A stretch of DNA of 64,000 nucleotides from Alphaproteobacteria bacterium (GTDB lineage: Bacteria; Pseudomonadota; Alphaproteobacteria; UBA6615), in contig JANQOE010000092.1 of the NCBI GenBank assembly GCA_028279245.1, positions 57,296-121,295 of the forward strand. The letters are read 5' to 3'. The notes beneath the pieces were generated by a model. The model worked only from the letters and a program-made list of their open reading frames with translations, did not search any database and had not been told where the DNA came from. Below, in pieces: positions 43,784 through 52,505 of the stretch. Both the position numbers and the translations under genes were made by a program. The first letter of the stretch is position 1. Each line of letters opens with the position of its first letter.

Positions 43784-45385
43784 CTAGGCAATAGTCAAGC
43801 CGGCCTTTCGCCAGCCGGCGATCGCCGGCTCGACCAGCCCATCGCTTGCCCCCCAGATTGCCAGCTCGGCCCGCGCCCGCTCGGCGAAGTCCGGAAACAC
43901 GGACAACAGCGACGCAACCTCCGACTCGGTTTGGTCCTTATCTCCGAGTTCCGCATAGAACCAAGCGAGCATGGCGTGGTACCAAAAATGGCCGATCATC
44001 GGACTCCATTTGAGCTCTGTGATGGCCCCTTTGGCGTCTCCCTTCGACAGACGTTGGATGGCGAGGGGCACGCGGTACCAGCCGGGGTGGATCGGGCTGA
44101 GCTCAATTGCCTTCTCGAGTAGCGGAATGCCGCGATCCCAATCGCCGAGCAGGCAATAACAAAAACCGATATCGGCGAGCGCATCCGCATGCCCGGGATT
44201 GAGCTTTAGAGCACGCTCAGCCGCTATTTCGAAGTCGGTCAGCTCGCCGTGGTGGAAGTAGGCGATTGCCAAGACCTGGTAGGCGAACGCGTTTTCGGGG
44301 TCGCAGGTGACGGCACGCAAGGCGTACTTGAGCACTTCCTGCAACACCGGACGACCCGGCCGCTCGTTAATGTGTATGCGGTGCTCATCCAGCAAGACAA
44401 CCGCAAGCGCCGCCCATCCGTCCGAGCACTCAGGATCGGCTTCGAGCACTTTTGGTAGACCGTTTCGAAGTTCCAAGTGACGTTTGGGGTCGTGCGTGGC
44501 GTAGTAGTCGTAGAACCGGGTTATCCATAGGTAGGTTTCCCAGCGCCGGGACCGCCCCGCCCGTCTTGCGCGGCCGGCCGCACGGCCTAATGGGCCGTAA
44601 CGGTCGGCGATACGGCTCGCCACGACTTGTGCAATCTCGTCCTGAATCTCAAAGACGGCCTCCGGCGTGCACGGCCTGTCGAATTGCTCCGCCATTACAT
44701 GCCCGTCGGTCGACGCATCGATCAGCTGAATCGTCACGCGGACGGCGTCGGCGGTCTTGCGCACGCTGCCCTCGACCACGAAATCGGCGCCAAGTTTCTC
44801 ATGCAACTCCGACACGTTGACACCGCGCTTCGCCATGTTTCCGGTCGTTGTGCGCGAGAAGACGAACAGATCCTTGAAGCGGCACAGATTGGCGATGGTC
44901 TCTTCCGTCAGGCCGTCCGCAAAGAACTGATCGTTGAGGTCGGCGCTGTAGTTCTGAAAAGGCATGACGGCGACCGAGGGCCCTGGTCGCGTGTCCTCGC
45001 TGGCTCGCGCCTCGACCGGTGCAGATGGCTCGGTGGGTTGGTCGTCACGGGACCGGATGATCGGTGCATAGGTGCCGCGTGGGATCTCGATATGGATCGG
45101 ATCTTCCCGGCCGGTGGTCAAGTAGTATTCGCGCAGCCGACGCCGCAGCCGACCCGCCTCCACCCGCACGACAGGATCCGTCTGCGGGTCGAAGCTCTCG
45201 TCCCGTCCGAACACTTCGAGGCCGACCGCATAGCCCTTCAGCAGGTTCGCCCGGCCAGCCAGCGCCTCCTCAACGACGAACCTCAGGAACGCGCTCAGCC
45301 GAGCGGCGCCTGAGAAGTCTGGGCTCGCGAGAATACGCTCGAGTTGCGAGCGAACCGCGTCCTGATCCGAGGTCTCGTCGGGCAT
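43784..45385 (-). CDS. TolB-like/TPR regulatory protein
   Basis: A 533-residue protein. Residues 5-95 carry a domain common at the start of large signalling proteins (RLSAFLRFVVEEALAGRA, then DPVVRVEAGRLRRRLREYY); residues 130-260 are a FlgO/TolB-N-like domain (SVAVMPFQNYSADLNDQFFADGL); the rest consists of TPR-type repeats (for example AERALKLNPGHADALADIGF and LEKAIELSPIHPGWY). Proteins of this plan are often annotated adenylate cyclase because relatives carry that domain, but no cyclase motif exists here. ATG 45385 follows GGAG; a TTG upstream would add 17 residues. Function unknown, probably protein-protein scaffolding. Confidence 0.75.
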   Translation of the reverse strand: MPDETSDQDAVRSQLERILASPDFSGAARLSAFLRFVVEEALAGRANLLKGYAVGLEVFGRDESFDPQTDPVVRVEAGRLRRRLREYYLTTGREDPIHIEIPRGTYAPIIRSRDDQPTEPSAPVEARASEDTRPGPSVAVMPFQNYSADLNDQFFADGLTEETIANLCRFKDLFVFSRTTTGNMAKRGVNVSELHEKLGADFVVEGSVRKTADAVRVTIQLIDASTDGHVMAEQFDRPCTPEAVFEIQDEIAQVVASRIADRYGPLGRAAGRARRAGRSRRWETYLWITRFYDYYATHDPKRHLELRNGLPKVLEADPECSDGWAALAVVLLDEHRIHINERPGRPVLQEVLKYALRAVTCDPENAFAYQVLAIAYFHHGELTDFEIAAERALKLNPGHADALADIGFCYCLLGDWDRGIPLLEKAIELSPIHPGWYRVPLAIQRLSKGDAKGAITELKWSPMIGHFWYHAMLAWFYAELGDKDQTESEVASLLSVFPDFAERARAELAIWGASDGLVEPAIAGWRKAGLTIA

Positions 45386-45481
45386 TCCGTTTGCTCCACC
45401 TGGCTGGATGCTACTCGGATGCTTAGGACGTGCCAAATCAGTGTCATTTCCAAAGTCAGGGCTCTAAGGACTGTGCGACAG

Positions 45482-46150
45482 CTAGAAATACCCGGCGCGT
45501 GCTGCCTCCTCGGGGCTCCTAAAGCCGCCGCCCGGCGAACCGGCGATTGACGGCCAGTCATGATTGGTCTCTTCGCGAGGTTGCCTGTTCGAACGCTTTG
45601 GTGCTGGCGGCTTGGACTTCGGCCGCGGCGGACCTCCACTTGTAACAACGCCGGGAAGTGGCCCCTCACCCGAGCGCGTGATGAAGCTTCGCGGCTCGGG
45701 CTTCGGAAAGGGTGTTTTCGGCGGCTCCGATGTCGAGCCAGCGCCAGTCACCCGTTGCGTAAGGCTTTTGATCGATTGGCCAATATCGCCGAGCGAAAAC
45801 TGTGCGCCCGGATATTCGCGGCGTGCGTTCTCCGGCTTCTGGCTCATGATGTAGCCCGCGGCCTCGGCCTCGGTCATGCCGCTGTCAACCAAGTGATCGA
45901 TCGCCGCCCGTTGCGAGGCTTTTGCCCCCATGTTGACGAGGCCACCGAGCAGAGCGGACATTGCGACCGGTGGTAATCCCATCGCTCCGCCAACAACACT
46001 TGCTGCAAGACGGCCCGGTGCTAGGGGGCTCGAGAAGTTATCGCGCGCTCGGCCAGCTTCGTAAAAGCTTTCTGCGGCCGCACGATCAGACGGAACCGTC
46101 GGCGGGCCGCCGAACGGATCCTCGTGGCGCTCACCCCCTCCACCACCAAA
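45482..46150 (-). pseudogene. 5'-truncated phage-like gene
   Basis: The frame is open from a TGA at 46151-46153 down to the stop near 45482. An ATG at 45982 gives a 166-residue protein (GMTEAEAAGYIMSQKPENARREYPG, Pro-rich centre, end SPEEAARAGYF is read in parts). The 56 codons before that ATG also read like protein (ESFYEAGRARDNFSSPLAPG, SVVGGAMGLPPVAMSALLGG) yet contain no ATG, GTG or TTG. The simplest reading is that the original 5' end was lost and the gene is a remnant. The mix resembles phage structural or pilot proteins, but I cannot name the family. Confidence 0.55.
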
Positions 46151-46257
46151 TCACGGGCTTAGCGAAACTGCGCTAGGCTCTAAATTGAAAATCCAGACCA
46201 CGTCGTCAGCCACCTCTTAGGGTTGCTGGTAGATCGCTTCGGGCGGCTTTATCCGAA

Positions 46258-47487
46258 TCAATAGCGCGGTCGAGCGAAACGCCAGTTGGGCCGGTGTTTC
46301 CGCATCTCGGCTTCGTCGTCGCGGCTGTCATATCCGTGTTCGCGGAAGTTCTGGTGAAGGCGCTTGAGCGCTTCTTTGTCAAGGCTAACGCCAAGGCCAG
46401 GCCCGTTTGGGACGCTGAGTGCTCCCTTATTGAAGCTCAGCTTGCCGCCTTCTATCACCTCGGCGTTCTGCCACGGATAGTGAGTATCACAGTCGTAGGT
46501 CAGGTTTGGCGTGGCGGCGGCGAGGTGGGTCATCGCGGCCAGGCTGATACCCAGATGCGAGTTGGAGTGCATGGACAGGCCGACGTTCCAAATCGCGCAA
46601 ATGCGGGCCAAGTGCCTACTTGCGGCAAGCCCACCCCAGTAGTGATGGTCCGAGAGTATCACCCGCACTGCATCTTGCGCCAAGCCAGGCGGTAAATGCT
46701 CCGGCGTCACCACACACATATTGGTCGCCAGCGGCACGTCGGTGGCCGCCTGCACCACAGCCATGCCAGGAATGCCATCCGTCGGATCCTCTAAATACTC
46801 GACGAGGCCCTCCAGCCGCGGCAGTAGATCCAGTGTCGTGTGGACGTGCCAGCCACCGTTCGGGTCGATTCTGAGTGGTGCTTTCGGAAATGCGTTGCGC
46901 AGGGCCTCGAGACCAGCCAACTCCGCCTGCGGTTCAAGAATGCCGGCTTTCAACTTGATAGCGTCGAAGCCGTGCTCTTCAATCATTCGCCGCGCCTCGT
47001 CAACGAGTTGCTCGGGCGTCAATACCTCGCCCCAAGCGTCATCTTCCGTTGCATCAGCGTGGCGCGCGAACTTGTAGAACAGATAGGCGGAGAACGGCAC
47101 GCTTTCACGTACCTGTCCACCCAGCAGATCGCACACGCGGCATCCGATGGTCTTGCCCAAGGCATCCCATAACGCCACCTCGACCGCACCGACCACACGA
47201 GGCAACAAGCGGTTGGGCGCCTCTCCAAGTGCGGAGCGCCCGACTGACCAGAGCTTGTTTAGGTCCGTGACTGGACTTCCGATGAGGGCCGGGGTTGTCG
47301 CCGCCAATCCATCGAGTACCGGTTTGGTGCCATAGCTCTCGCCGAGGCCAACGACACCGTCTTCCGTCTCGACTTCGATAATCGAGCGCAACGCATAGGG
47401 TTGGTGGCACCCGGAGTTGTTCAGGAGAGGCGGGTCAGCGAAGGCAATCGGTGTGACCCGGATATCGGCGATACGCAGGTCAGACAA
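46258..47487 (-). CDS. glucarate dehydratase family enzyme (enolase superfamily)
   Basis: A 409-residue enolase-superfamily enzyme closest in motifs to glucarate dehydratase. Catalytic Lys180 and Lys178 lie in IKLKAG, metal ligands in RIDPNGGW (Asp208) and YLEDP (Glu233), and HHYWGGL and the base His307 in SMHSNSHLGISLAAMTHLA follow. Such enzymes remove water from aldaric acids to give 5-keto-4-deoxyglucarate, the substrate of KdgD encoded at 57457. The start overlaps the preceding enolase-superfamily gene by eight bases; it is the last gene of the importer operon. Confidence 0.88.
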   Translation of the reverse strand: MSDLRIADIRVTPIAFADPPLLNNSGCHQPYALRSIIEVETEDGVVGLGESYGTKPVLDGLAATTPALIGSPVTDLNKLWSVGRSALGEAPNRLLPRVVGAVEVALWDALGKTIGCRVCDLLGGQVRESVPFSAYLFYKFARHADATEDDAWGEVLTPEQLVDEARRMIEEHGFDAIKLKAGILEPQAELAGLEALRNAFPKAPLRIDPNGGWHVHTTLDLLPRLEGLVEYLEDPTDGIPGMAVVQAATDVPLATNMCVVTPEHLPPGLAQDAVRVILSDHHYWGGLAASRHLARICAIWNVGLSMHSNSHLGISLAAMTHLAAATPNLTYDCDTHYPWQNAEVIEGGKLSFNKGALSVPNGPGLGVSLDKEALKRLHQNFREHGYDSRDDEAEMRKHRPNWRFARPRY

Positions 47488-48631
47488 GGTTGGCCTCGAT
47501 GTAATCGAGGTTCAGGTCTTGCCCAAGACCAGGTTCGTCGCGGAAATGGACGTACCCGGCCGAATCCATCTCGTCGTCAATGCGGTTCTGGTACGCCTTC
47601 GGAACGTCATAATCGATGAAGGGATGCAGCAGGCCGCGCTCGTAGAAGGTCGTGTTCGGTATCGCCGCCACCACAGCCATATTGCCGGCACCGGTGCCAT
47701 GCACCTCGCAAGACATGTGGAAGCCCTCAGCCAGCTTCGCCGTTTTGAGCGCTGGCGAAATACCGCCCACATCCCATACGCCGGTCCGCAGCATGTCGCA
47801 CGCCCCGCTCGCCGCCCATTCGGCCCGCGTCCAGTGTTTGCCGGCCATCGTCTCCGGACCGAGTATGTTGAGCCGTGGCGTTCGTGCATTGAGCCACTGG
47901 TAGGAAGAGAGCGACGCCTCCTCCATCATCTCTTCGATCCACAGGAAACCCAACTCCTCCAGGCGCTGACAAAGCCACAGGCTGTCGGCCCGGGAGTACC
48001 AGTGGTTGGGGTCGAGCATCAGCGGTATGTCCGGCCCTACGGCTTCCCGGACCGCCGCGCACGCGGCGTAATCCTTCTTCACGCTTGGCGCGCCCGGGAT
48101 CGGCGGCATCCAACCATGCAGCTTGATCGCCTGGTAGCCGCGATCTCTCACCATCCACTCGGCGAATCTGCCATAATCGTCGGGCGTTGCCAGTCCGCCT
48201 TCAAGGTCGTCGCCGCACATAGTCGAGCCGTAGGCGAGGATCTTGTCATGATAGCCGCCGAGCAGCTTCCAGACCGGCTGACCGGTGGCTTTGCCGATTA
48301 GGTCCCAGAGCGCCAGGTCAACCGCGCAGAGCACCCGGTCCGTTAACTTCATGCCGCTGCCGCGTTGCCACTTGTAGAGAGCTTGCCAAATGTGTTCTGG
48401 CCGCATCGGATCGCTGCCCAACAGGACGGGCCGCACGAACTTGTCCAACAGTGGTTCCTCGACGTCGCCGGGCCGGGCGATGACTTGTCCCGTCGTGCCG
48501 TCGTCGCAAGTGATGACCAACAACGCCGATCGCGTCTGCTGCTCTGGCCCCGGGTGGGCGTGCCCGTCGGTGTCGGCGACCTGATTGGTTGTGTGCGCGA
48601 AGACTTTTCCCTCGACGCGTTCAATCTTCAT
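47480..48631 (-). CDS. mandelate racemase/muconate lactonizing enzyme family protein
   Basis: A 383-residue enolase-superfamily enzyme. The Lys-x-His acid/base pair is in AIKLHGW (Lys170, His172), the first metal ligand Asp207 in LMLDPNHW, the second in LWIEEMMEE, and a late His in CEVHGTGAGNMAV. The N-terminal capping domain includes DLALWDLIGKATGQPVWKLL. The pattern fits a sugar-acid dehydratase, but the exact substrate cannot be read out. It overlaps the ATPase gene by ATGA and the glucarate dehydratase-like gene by eight bases, so all three are translated from one mRNA. Confidence 0.87.
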   Translation of the reverse strand: MKIERVEGKVFAHTTNQVADTDGHAHPGPEQQTRSALLVITCDDGTTGQVIARPGDVEEPLLDKFVRPVLLGSDPMRPEHIWQALYKWQRGSGMKLTDRVLCAVDLALWDLIGKATGQPVWKLLGGYHDKILAYGSTMCGDDLEGGLATPDDYGRFAEWMVRDRGYQAIKLHGWMPPIPGAPSVKKDYAACAAVREAVGPDIPLMLDPNHWYSRADSLWLCQRLEELGFLWIEEMMEEASLSSYQWLNARTPRLNILGPETMAGKHWTRAEWAASGACDMLRTGVWDVGGISPALKTAKLAEGFHMSCEVHGTGAGNMAVVAAIPNTTFYERGLLHPFIDYDVPKAYQNRIDDEMDSAGYVHFRDEPGLGQDLNLDYIEANLV

Positions 48632-50322
48632 GCGTTCTCCTGATAGCGATGGCGCTGGCGGGTGCCGCGCTGTGACGGGTCCGAGATCGGTACGGATGAC
48701 AGCAGCGCCTGCGTGTAAGGATGTTGTGGGTCGGTAATGATCTGCTCGGTTTCGCCGACCTCGACGATCCGGCCCCGGTACATTACCGCGACACGGTCGC
48801 AGAAGTAGCGGATCACCGCCATATCATGGCTGATGAAGATGAACGAAAGGTCCAGTTCGGCCTGGAGACGGAGCAGCAGATCAAGAACCTGGGTCCGGAT
48901 GGACACGTCGAGCGCCGAGGTCGGTTCGTCCGCGATCACCAGCTTCGGCTTGAGGGCAATGGCTCGCGCCACGACGATGCGTTGCCGCTGCCCGCCGGAG
49001 AATGCGTGGGGATATCGCTCCATCATCAGCGGATCGAGGCCGACCTGCCGCAGCAGTGACGCCACCCGATCCTCAAGTTCGGAACCGCCCGCGACCCCAT
49101 TTACCACCAGCGGCTCGGCGATGATCTGCTTCACCGTCATGCGAGGATTGAGCGAGGCAAACGGGTCCTGGAAGATCATGCGGATCTGTTGACGGTAACC
49201 GCGTAGCTGCGACCCGTCAGCATTGACCAGATCGACGCCGTCGTAGTCTATGGCCCCATCCGACGGCTCGTAGACACGTGCGATACAGCGGCCGACGGTC
49301 GTCTTGCCGGAGCCGGACTCACCGACGATTCCCAGTGACTCGCCCCGCTTTAGCGTAAAACTCACCCCGTCGACAGCCTTGGTCGTGTCGGTCGTGCGCT
49401 GCAGGAAACCCTTGCGGGTGTGAAAGTGCAGCCGCAGGTCCTCCACCCGCAGAATGTCGTCGGCATCATGCTGGTGCCGGACCTTCTCGGTGGCCGGTTC
49501 ATCCAGCCGCTTGACCGCGCCGAGCAGTTTTCGTGTGTAGGGGTGCGCCTGATACGCGAACAGGCCATGGGTGTCATTGTGTTCGACGACGTGCCCTTGC
49601 TCCATCACTACCACGTCGTCGGAAATTTCCGCGACCACGCCCATGTCGTGGGTGATGAACATGATGGCCATCCGTAGTTCCGTCTGCAGGCGTGCCATCA
49701 GGTCGAGAATCTCAGCCTGTGTGGTGACATCGAGCGCGGTGGTCGGTTCGTCGGCGATCAGGACGTCCGGGTGGCACGAGAGCGCCATGGCGATCATCGC
49801 CCGTTGCCGCATGCCGCCAGAGAACTCGAAGGAGTATTGATCGAGCGCGCGCTCGGCCTTCGGGATCTCGACCTGCTCCAACATTTCGCGCGCGATGCTG
49901 CGCGCCTGCTTCTTGGAGACATCCCGATGCAGCCGGATGGCTTCGATGATCTGGTTGCCGATCGTGTGCACCGGCGACAGTGAGCTCATTGGCTCCTGGA
50001 AAATCATCCCGATGCGTCCGCCCCGGATCTCGCGAATGGCGGGGCCGCGCGGGTCAAGGGCCGTCAGGTCGGCTTCCTGACCGGCCTCGGGCCGGAACAG
50101 AATGCGCCCGCCCAGAATGACGCCGGGGCGCGGCACCATATTCAGAATGGCCCGGGCGGTGACGGACTTGCCCGAACCGGACTCACCAACGATGGCCGTC
50201 GTCTGGCCGCGGCGCAGTTCGAAGCTGACACCGTGCAAGACTTCCAGCATGCCCTGCCGCATGCCAAAACCGACAGTCAGATCCTCGACCGAGAGGATCG
50301 GTGCGTCCACGTCACTGGCCAT
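48628..50322 (-). CDS. ABC transporter ATP-binding protein, two fused ATPase domains (peptide/oligosaccharide type)
   Basis: A 564-residue protein joining DppD-like and DppF-like ATPases. First domain: GESGSGKSV, signature [12 protein letters not shown], Walker [13 protein letters not shown]. Second: [33 protein letters not shown]. Each is followed by the oligopeptide-transporter C-terminal segment. It energises import through the two permeases encoded directly upstream. ATG 50322 ([15 protein letters not shown]) overlaps the permease stop by 11 bases; an ATG at 50388 is deeper in the permease gene and unlikely. Confidence 0.93.
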   Translation of the reverse strand: MASDVDAPILSVEDLTVGFGMRQGMLEVLHGVSFELRRGQTTAIVGESGSGKSVTARAILNMVPRPGVILGGRILFRPEAGQEADLTALDPRGPAIREIRGGRIGMIFQEPMSSLSPVHTIGNQIIEAIRLHRDVSKKQARSIAREMLEQVEIPKAERALDQYSFEFSGGMRQRAMIAMALSCHPDVLIADEPTTALDVTTQAEILDLMARLQTELRMAIMFITHDMGVVAEISDDVVVMEQGHVVEHNDTHGLFAYQAHPYTRKLLGAVKRLDEPATEKVRHQHDADDILRVEDLRLHFHTRKGFLQRTTDTTKAVDGVSFTLKRGESLGIVGESGSGKTTVGRCIARVYEPSDGAIDYDGVDLVNADGSQLRGYRQQIRMIFQDPFASLNPRMTVKQIIAEPLVVNGVAGGSELEDRVASLLRQVGLDPLMMERYPHAFSGGQRQRIVVARAIALKPKLVIADEPTSALDVSIRTQVLDLLLRLQAELDLSFIFISHDMAVIRYFCDRVAVMYRGRIVEVGETEQIITDPQHPYTQALLSSVPISDPSQRGTRQRHRYQENA

Positions 50323-51454
50323 ATGGATCCGCGGCATCGCGCATGCCGTCGCCGAGGAAATTGAAAGCAAGGACGGCGACCACGACAAACCCGCCCGGGA
50401 TGAATAACCAGGGCGCTTGGCTGATTGATCGAATGTTCTGCGCCTCCTTCAGCAATACGCCCCAGCTGATCGCCGGCGGTTGCAGTCCGAGGCCGAGGAA
50501 GCTCAGCGCGGTTTCGGCCAGGATCATTAAGGGGATTGCCAGCGTTAGCGACGCAATGATGTGCGACGTCAGCGACGGCAGCATGTGGCGAAAGATGATC
50601 CGGGGCTCCGACGCGCCGTCCAGCCGCGCGGCAACGACGAAGTCATCATTCTTCATCGCCAGAAAACGGCCCCGCACCACGCGTCCCAGTTCAGTCCAAC
50701 CAATCAGGCTGACAATCAGTGTGATGACGAAGTACTGCAGCACAATTGGCCAGCCGGGTGGCAGTGAGGCGGCCAATGCCAGCCAGATCGGGATCGTCGG
50801 GAGGCTCAACACGAACTCAATGAGTCGCTGAATAACCACGTCGACGCGACCGCCATAGTATCCTGAAATCCCACCGAGGGTGATGCCGAGGATCAACGAG
50901 ATCGCTACGCCGACGAGGCCGATCGACATCGAGATGCGGGTGCCGTACATGACCCGGCTGAACATGTCCCGGCCCAACCGGTCGGCACCGAAGATGAAGA
51001 ACTTGTCGCGTGGCTTTACGGTCGCCAGCAAGCGCAGGTCGGTTTCCCAAAGACCCCAGAACTTGTAGCTCTCGCCGCGCCCAAACAGCCGCAGATAAAC
51101 CTTGTCGCCGGATGGTGAATAGCTGACGGCCAGCGTCTCCGGATCCCGCTCGCGCTTCATCTCCCAGACGTACGGGCGGATCCGCAATCCATCATCGGTC
51201 CGATCGATGAGATGAATCATCTGCGGCGGATGGAAGACGGCCCGGCGGTTTTGCTTGAACGGATCGTCGGGTGCGAAGAACTCGGAGAAGATGGCAATCA
51301 GGTACATCAAACCGATGACCCACAGCCCGATCATTGCCAACCGGTGCTTTTTGAACGCCCACCACGTCAGCTGCCATTGCGACGCGTAGGCGAACTCGTC
51401 CGCTTTCTTGTCCGACTGGGCTGGCAGCGGAGCATTGGCTGCCAGTTCACTCAT
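50312..51454 (-). CDS. ABC transporter permease (DppC/OppC type)
   Basis: A 380-residue permease with six membrane helices: one near residues 40-60 and five in the C-terminal half. The EAA loop reads RARLDGASEPRIIF-like (AARLDGASEPRIIFRHMLP). A hydrophilic insertion of about 110 residues after the first helix makes it longer than DppC (about 300), resembling YejE-type permeases. It pairs with the permease encoded just upstream, overlapping it by eight bases. Confidence 0.92.
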   Translation of the reverse strand: MSELAANAPLPAQSDKKADEFAYASQWQLTWWAFKKHRLAMIGLWVIGLMYLIAIFSEFFAPDDPFKQNRRAVFHPPQMIHLIDRTDDGLRIRPYVWEMKRERDPETLAVSYSPSGDKVYLRLFGRGESYKFWGLWETDLRLLATVKPRDKFFIFGADRLGRDMFSRVMYGTRISMSIGLVGVAISLILGITLGGISGYYGGRVDVVIQRLIEFVLSLPTIPIWLALAASLPPGWPIVLQYFVITLIVSLIGWTELGRVVRGRFLAMKNDDFVVAARLDGASEPRIIFRHMLPSLTSHIIASLTLAIPLMILAETALSFLGLGLQPPAISWGVLLKEAQNIRSISQAPWLFIPGGFVVVAVLAFNFLGDGMRDAADPYGQ

Positions 51455-52433
51455 ACTTCACCCGCGGATCGAGCAGGACCAGCAAGATGTCCGAGATCAG
51501 CATCCCAATGACCGTCAAGGAGGACAACAACAGCACAAACGCACCGGCCAAGAACATGTCCTGCGACAGCAATGCCTGCAGCATCAACGGTCCGGCCGTA
51601 GGCAGCGATAGGACGATTGCCGTTATCACCGCCCCCGACACCAGGTTCGGCAGCACCCATCCGATCGTCGAGATGAAGGGATTCAACGCCACGCGCACCG
51701 GGTACTTCATGATCAGCCAGAACTCGGACAGTCCTTTGGCCCGGGCCGTGTCGACATAGGGTTTGCTCAGTTCATCGAGCAAGTTGGCGCGCATGATGCG
51801 GATCAGGCTGGCCGTGGCCGAAGTGCCAAGCACGACCACCGGCAACCAAAGGTGTTTGAGAAGATCGATGACCTTCCCCATCGACCAGGGGGCATTCTTG
51901 TACTCGTTGGAGAATAGGCCGCCGACATCCGTCCCGAAATAGACGACCCCGATGTACATCAGGATCAGCGCCAGCAGGAAATTCGGCGTGGCAAGCCCGA
52001 TAAAGCCGATGGTCGTCGCGACGTAGTCACCGATCGAATACTTCTTTACGGCGGAATAGACGCCGATCGGAAACGCCACGGCCCAGGTGAACAGCAAGGT
52101 CGCAAACGACAGCATGAAGGTCAGGCCCATCCGCTCCCAGACCAGGTCGCTGACCGGCTGCCGCCATTCGAAGGACATGCCAAAATCGCCCTGAAGCAGA
52201 TTGGCGACCCATTTGAGATATTGGACATAAAGCGGCTGATCGAGACCGAAGCGTCGCCGCAGGTTGTCGATGGTGGCCTGGTCAAGAACCTCGTTCGATT
52301 CACCCAGTTTCGCAATATAGGTCGTCAGGTAGTCGCCTGGCGGTGCCTGGATCAGTAGGAAAGCAACCACCGAAACGGCGAACAGGAACGGGACCATCCA
52401 AATGATCCGTTTGACGATGTAGCGCCAAATCAT
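51447..52433 (-). CDS. ABC transporter permease (DppB/OppB type)
   Basis: A 328-residue inner-membrane permease with six helices, beginning MIWRYIVKRIIWMVPFLFAV. The OppB-type N-terminus, the FGLDQPLYVQYLKWVANLLQ loop and the EAA loop (ARAKGLSEFWLIMKYPVRVA) place it as partner of the DppC-type protein. It follows the binding-protein gene by 72 bases and overlaps the next permease by eight bases, so one operon is expected. Confidence 0.93.
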   Translation of the reverse strand: MIWRYIVKRIIWMVPFLFAVSVVAFLLIQAPPGDYLTTYIAKLGESNEVLDQATIDNLRRRFGLDQPLYVQYLKWVANLLQGDFGMSFEWRQPVSDLVWERMGLTFMLSFATLLFTWAVAFPIGVYSAVKKYSIGDYVATTIGFIGLATPNFLLALILMYIGVVYFGTDVGGLFSNEYKNAPWSMGKVIDLLKHLWLPVVVLGTSATASLIRIMRANLLDELSKPYVDTARAKGLSEFWLIMKYPVRVALNPFISTIGWVLPNLVSGAVITAIVLSLPTAGPLMLQALLSQDMFLAGAFVLLLSSLTVIGMLISDILLVLLDPRVKYE

Positions 52434-52505
52434 AGGGGCAGTTCCGTTGCAGAAAGTTGCGCACCGACCCCATCGGGGCCGGTGCGTGGGAGTATGGGCC
52501 GCCGG

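Noticed and set aside
32348..46257. Integrase or transposase in the accessory region
   Set aside because: None of the supported frames shows catalytic motifs of tyrosine or serine recombinases or DDE transposases, so mobility genes are absent or lie outside the window.
47417..48301. 294-codon plus-strand open frame
   Set aside because: Antisense to the enolase-superfamily genes, which carry clear catalytic motifs.
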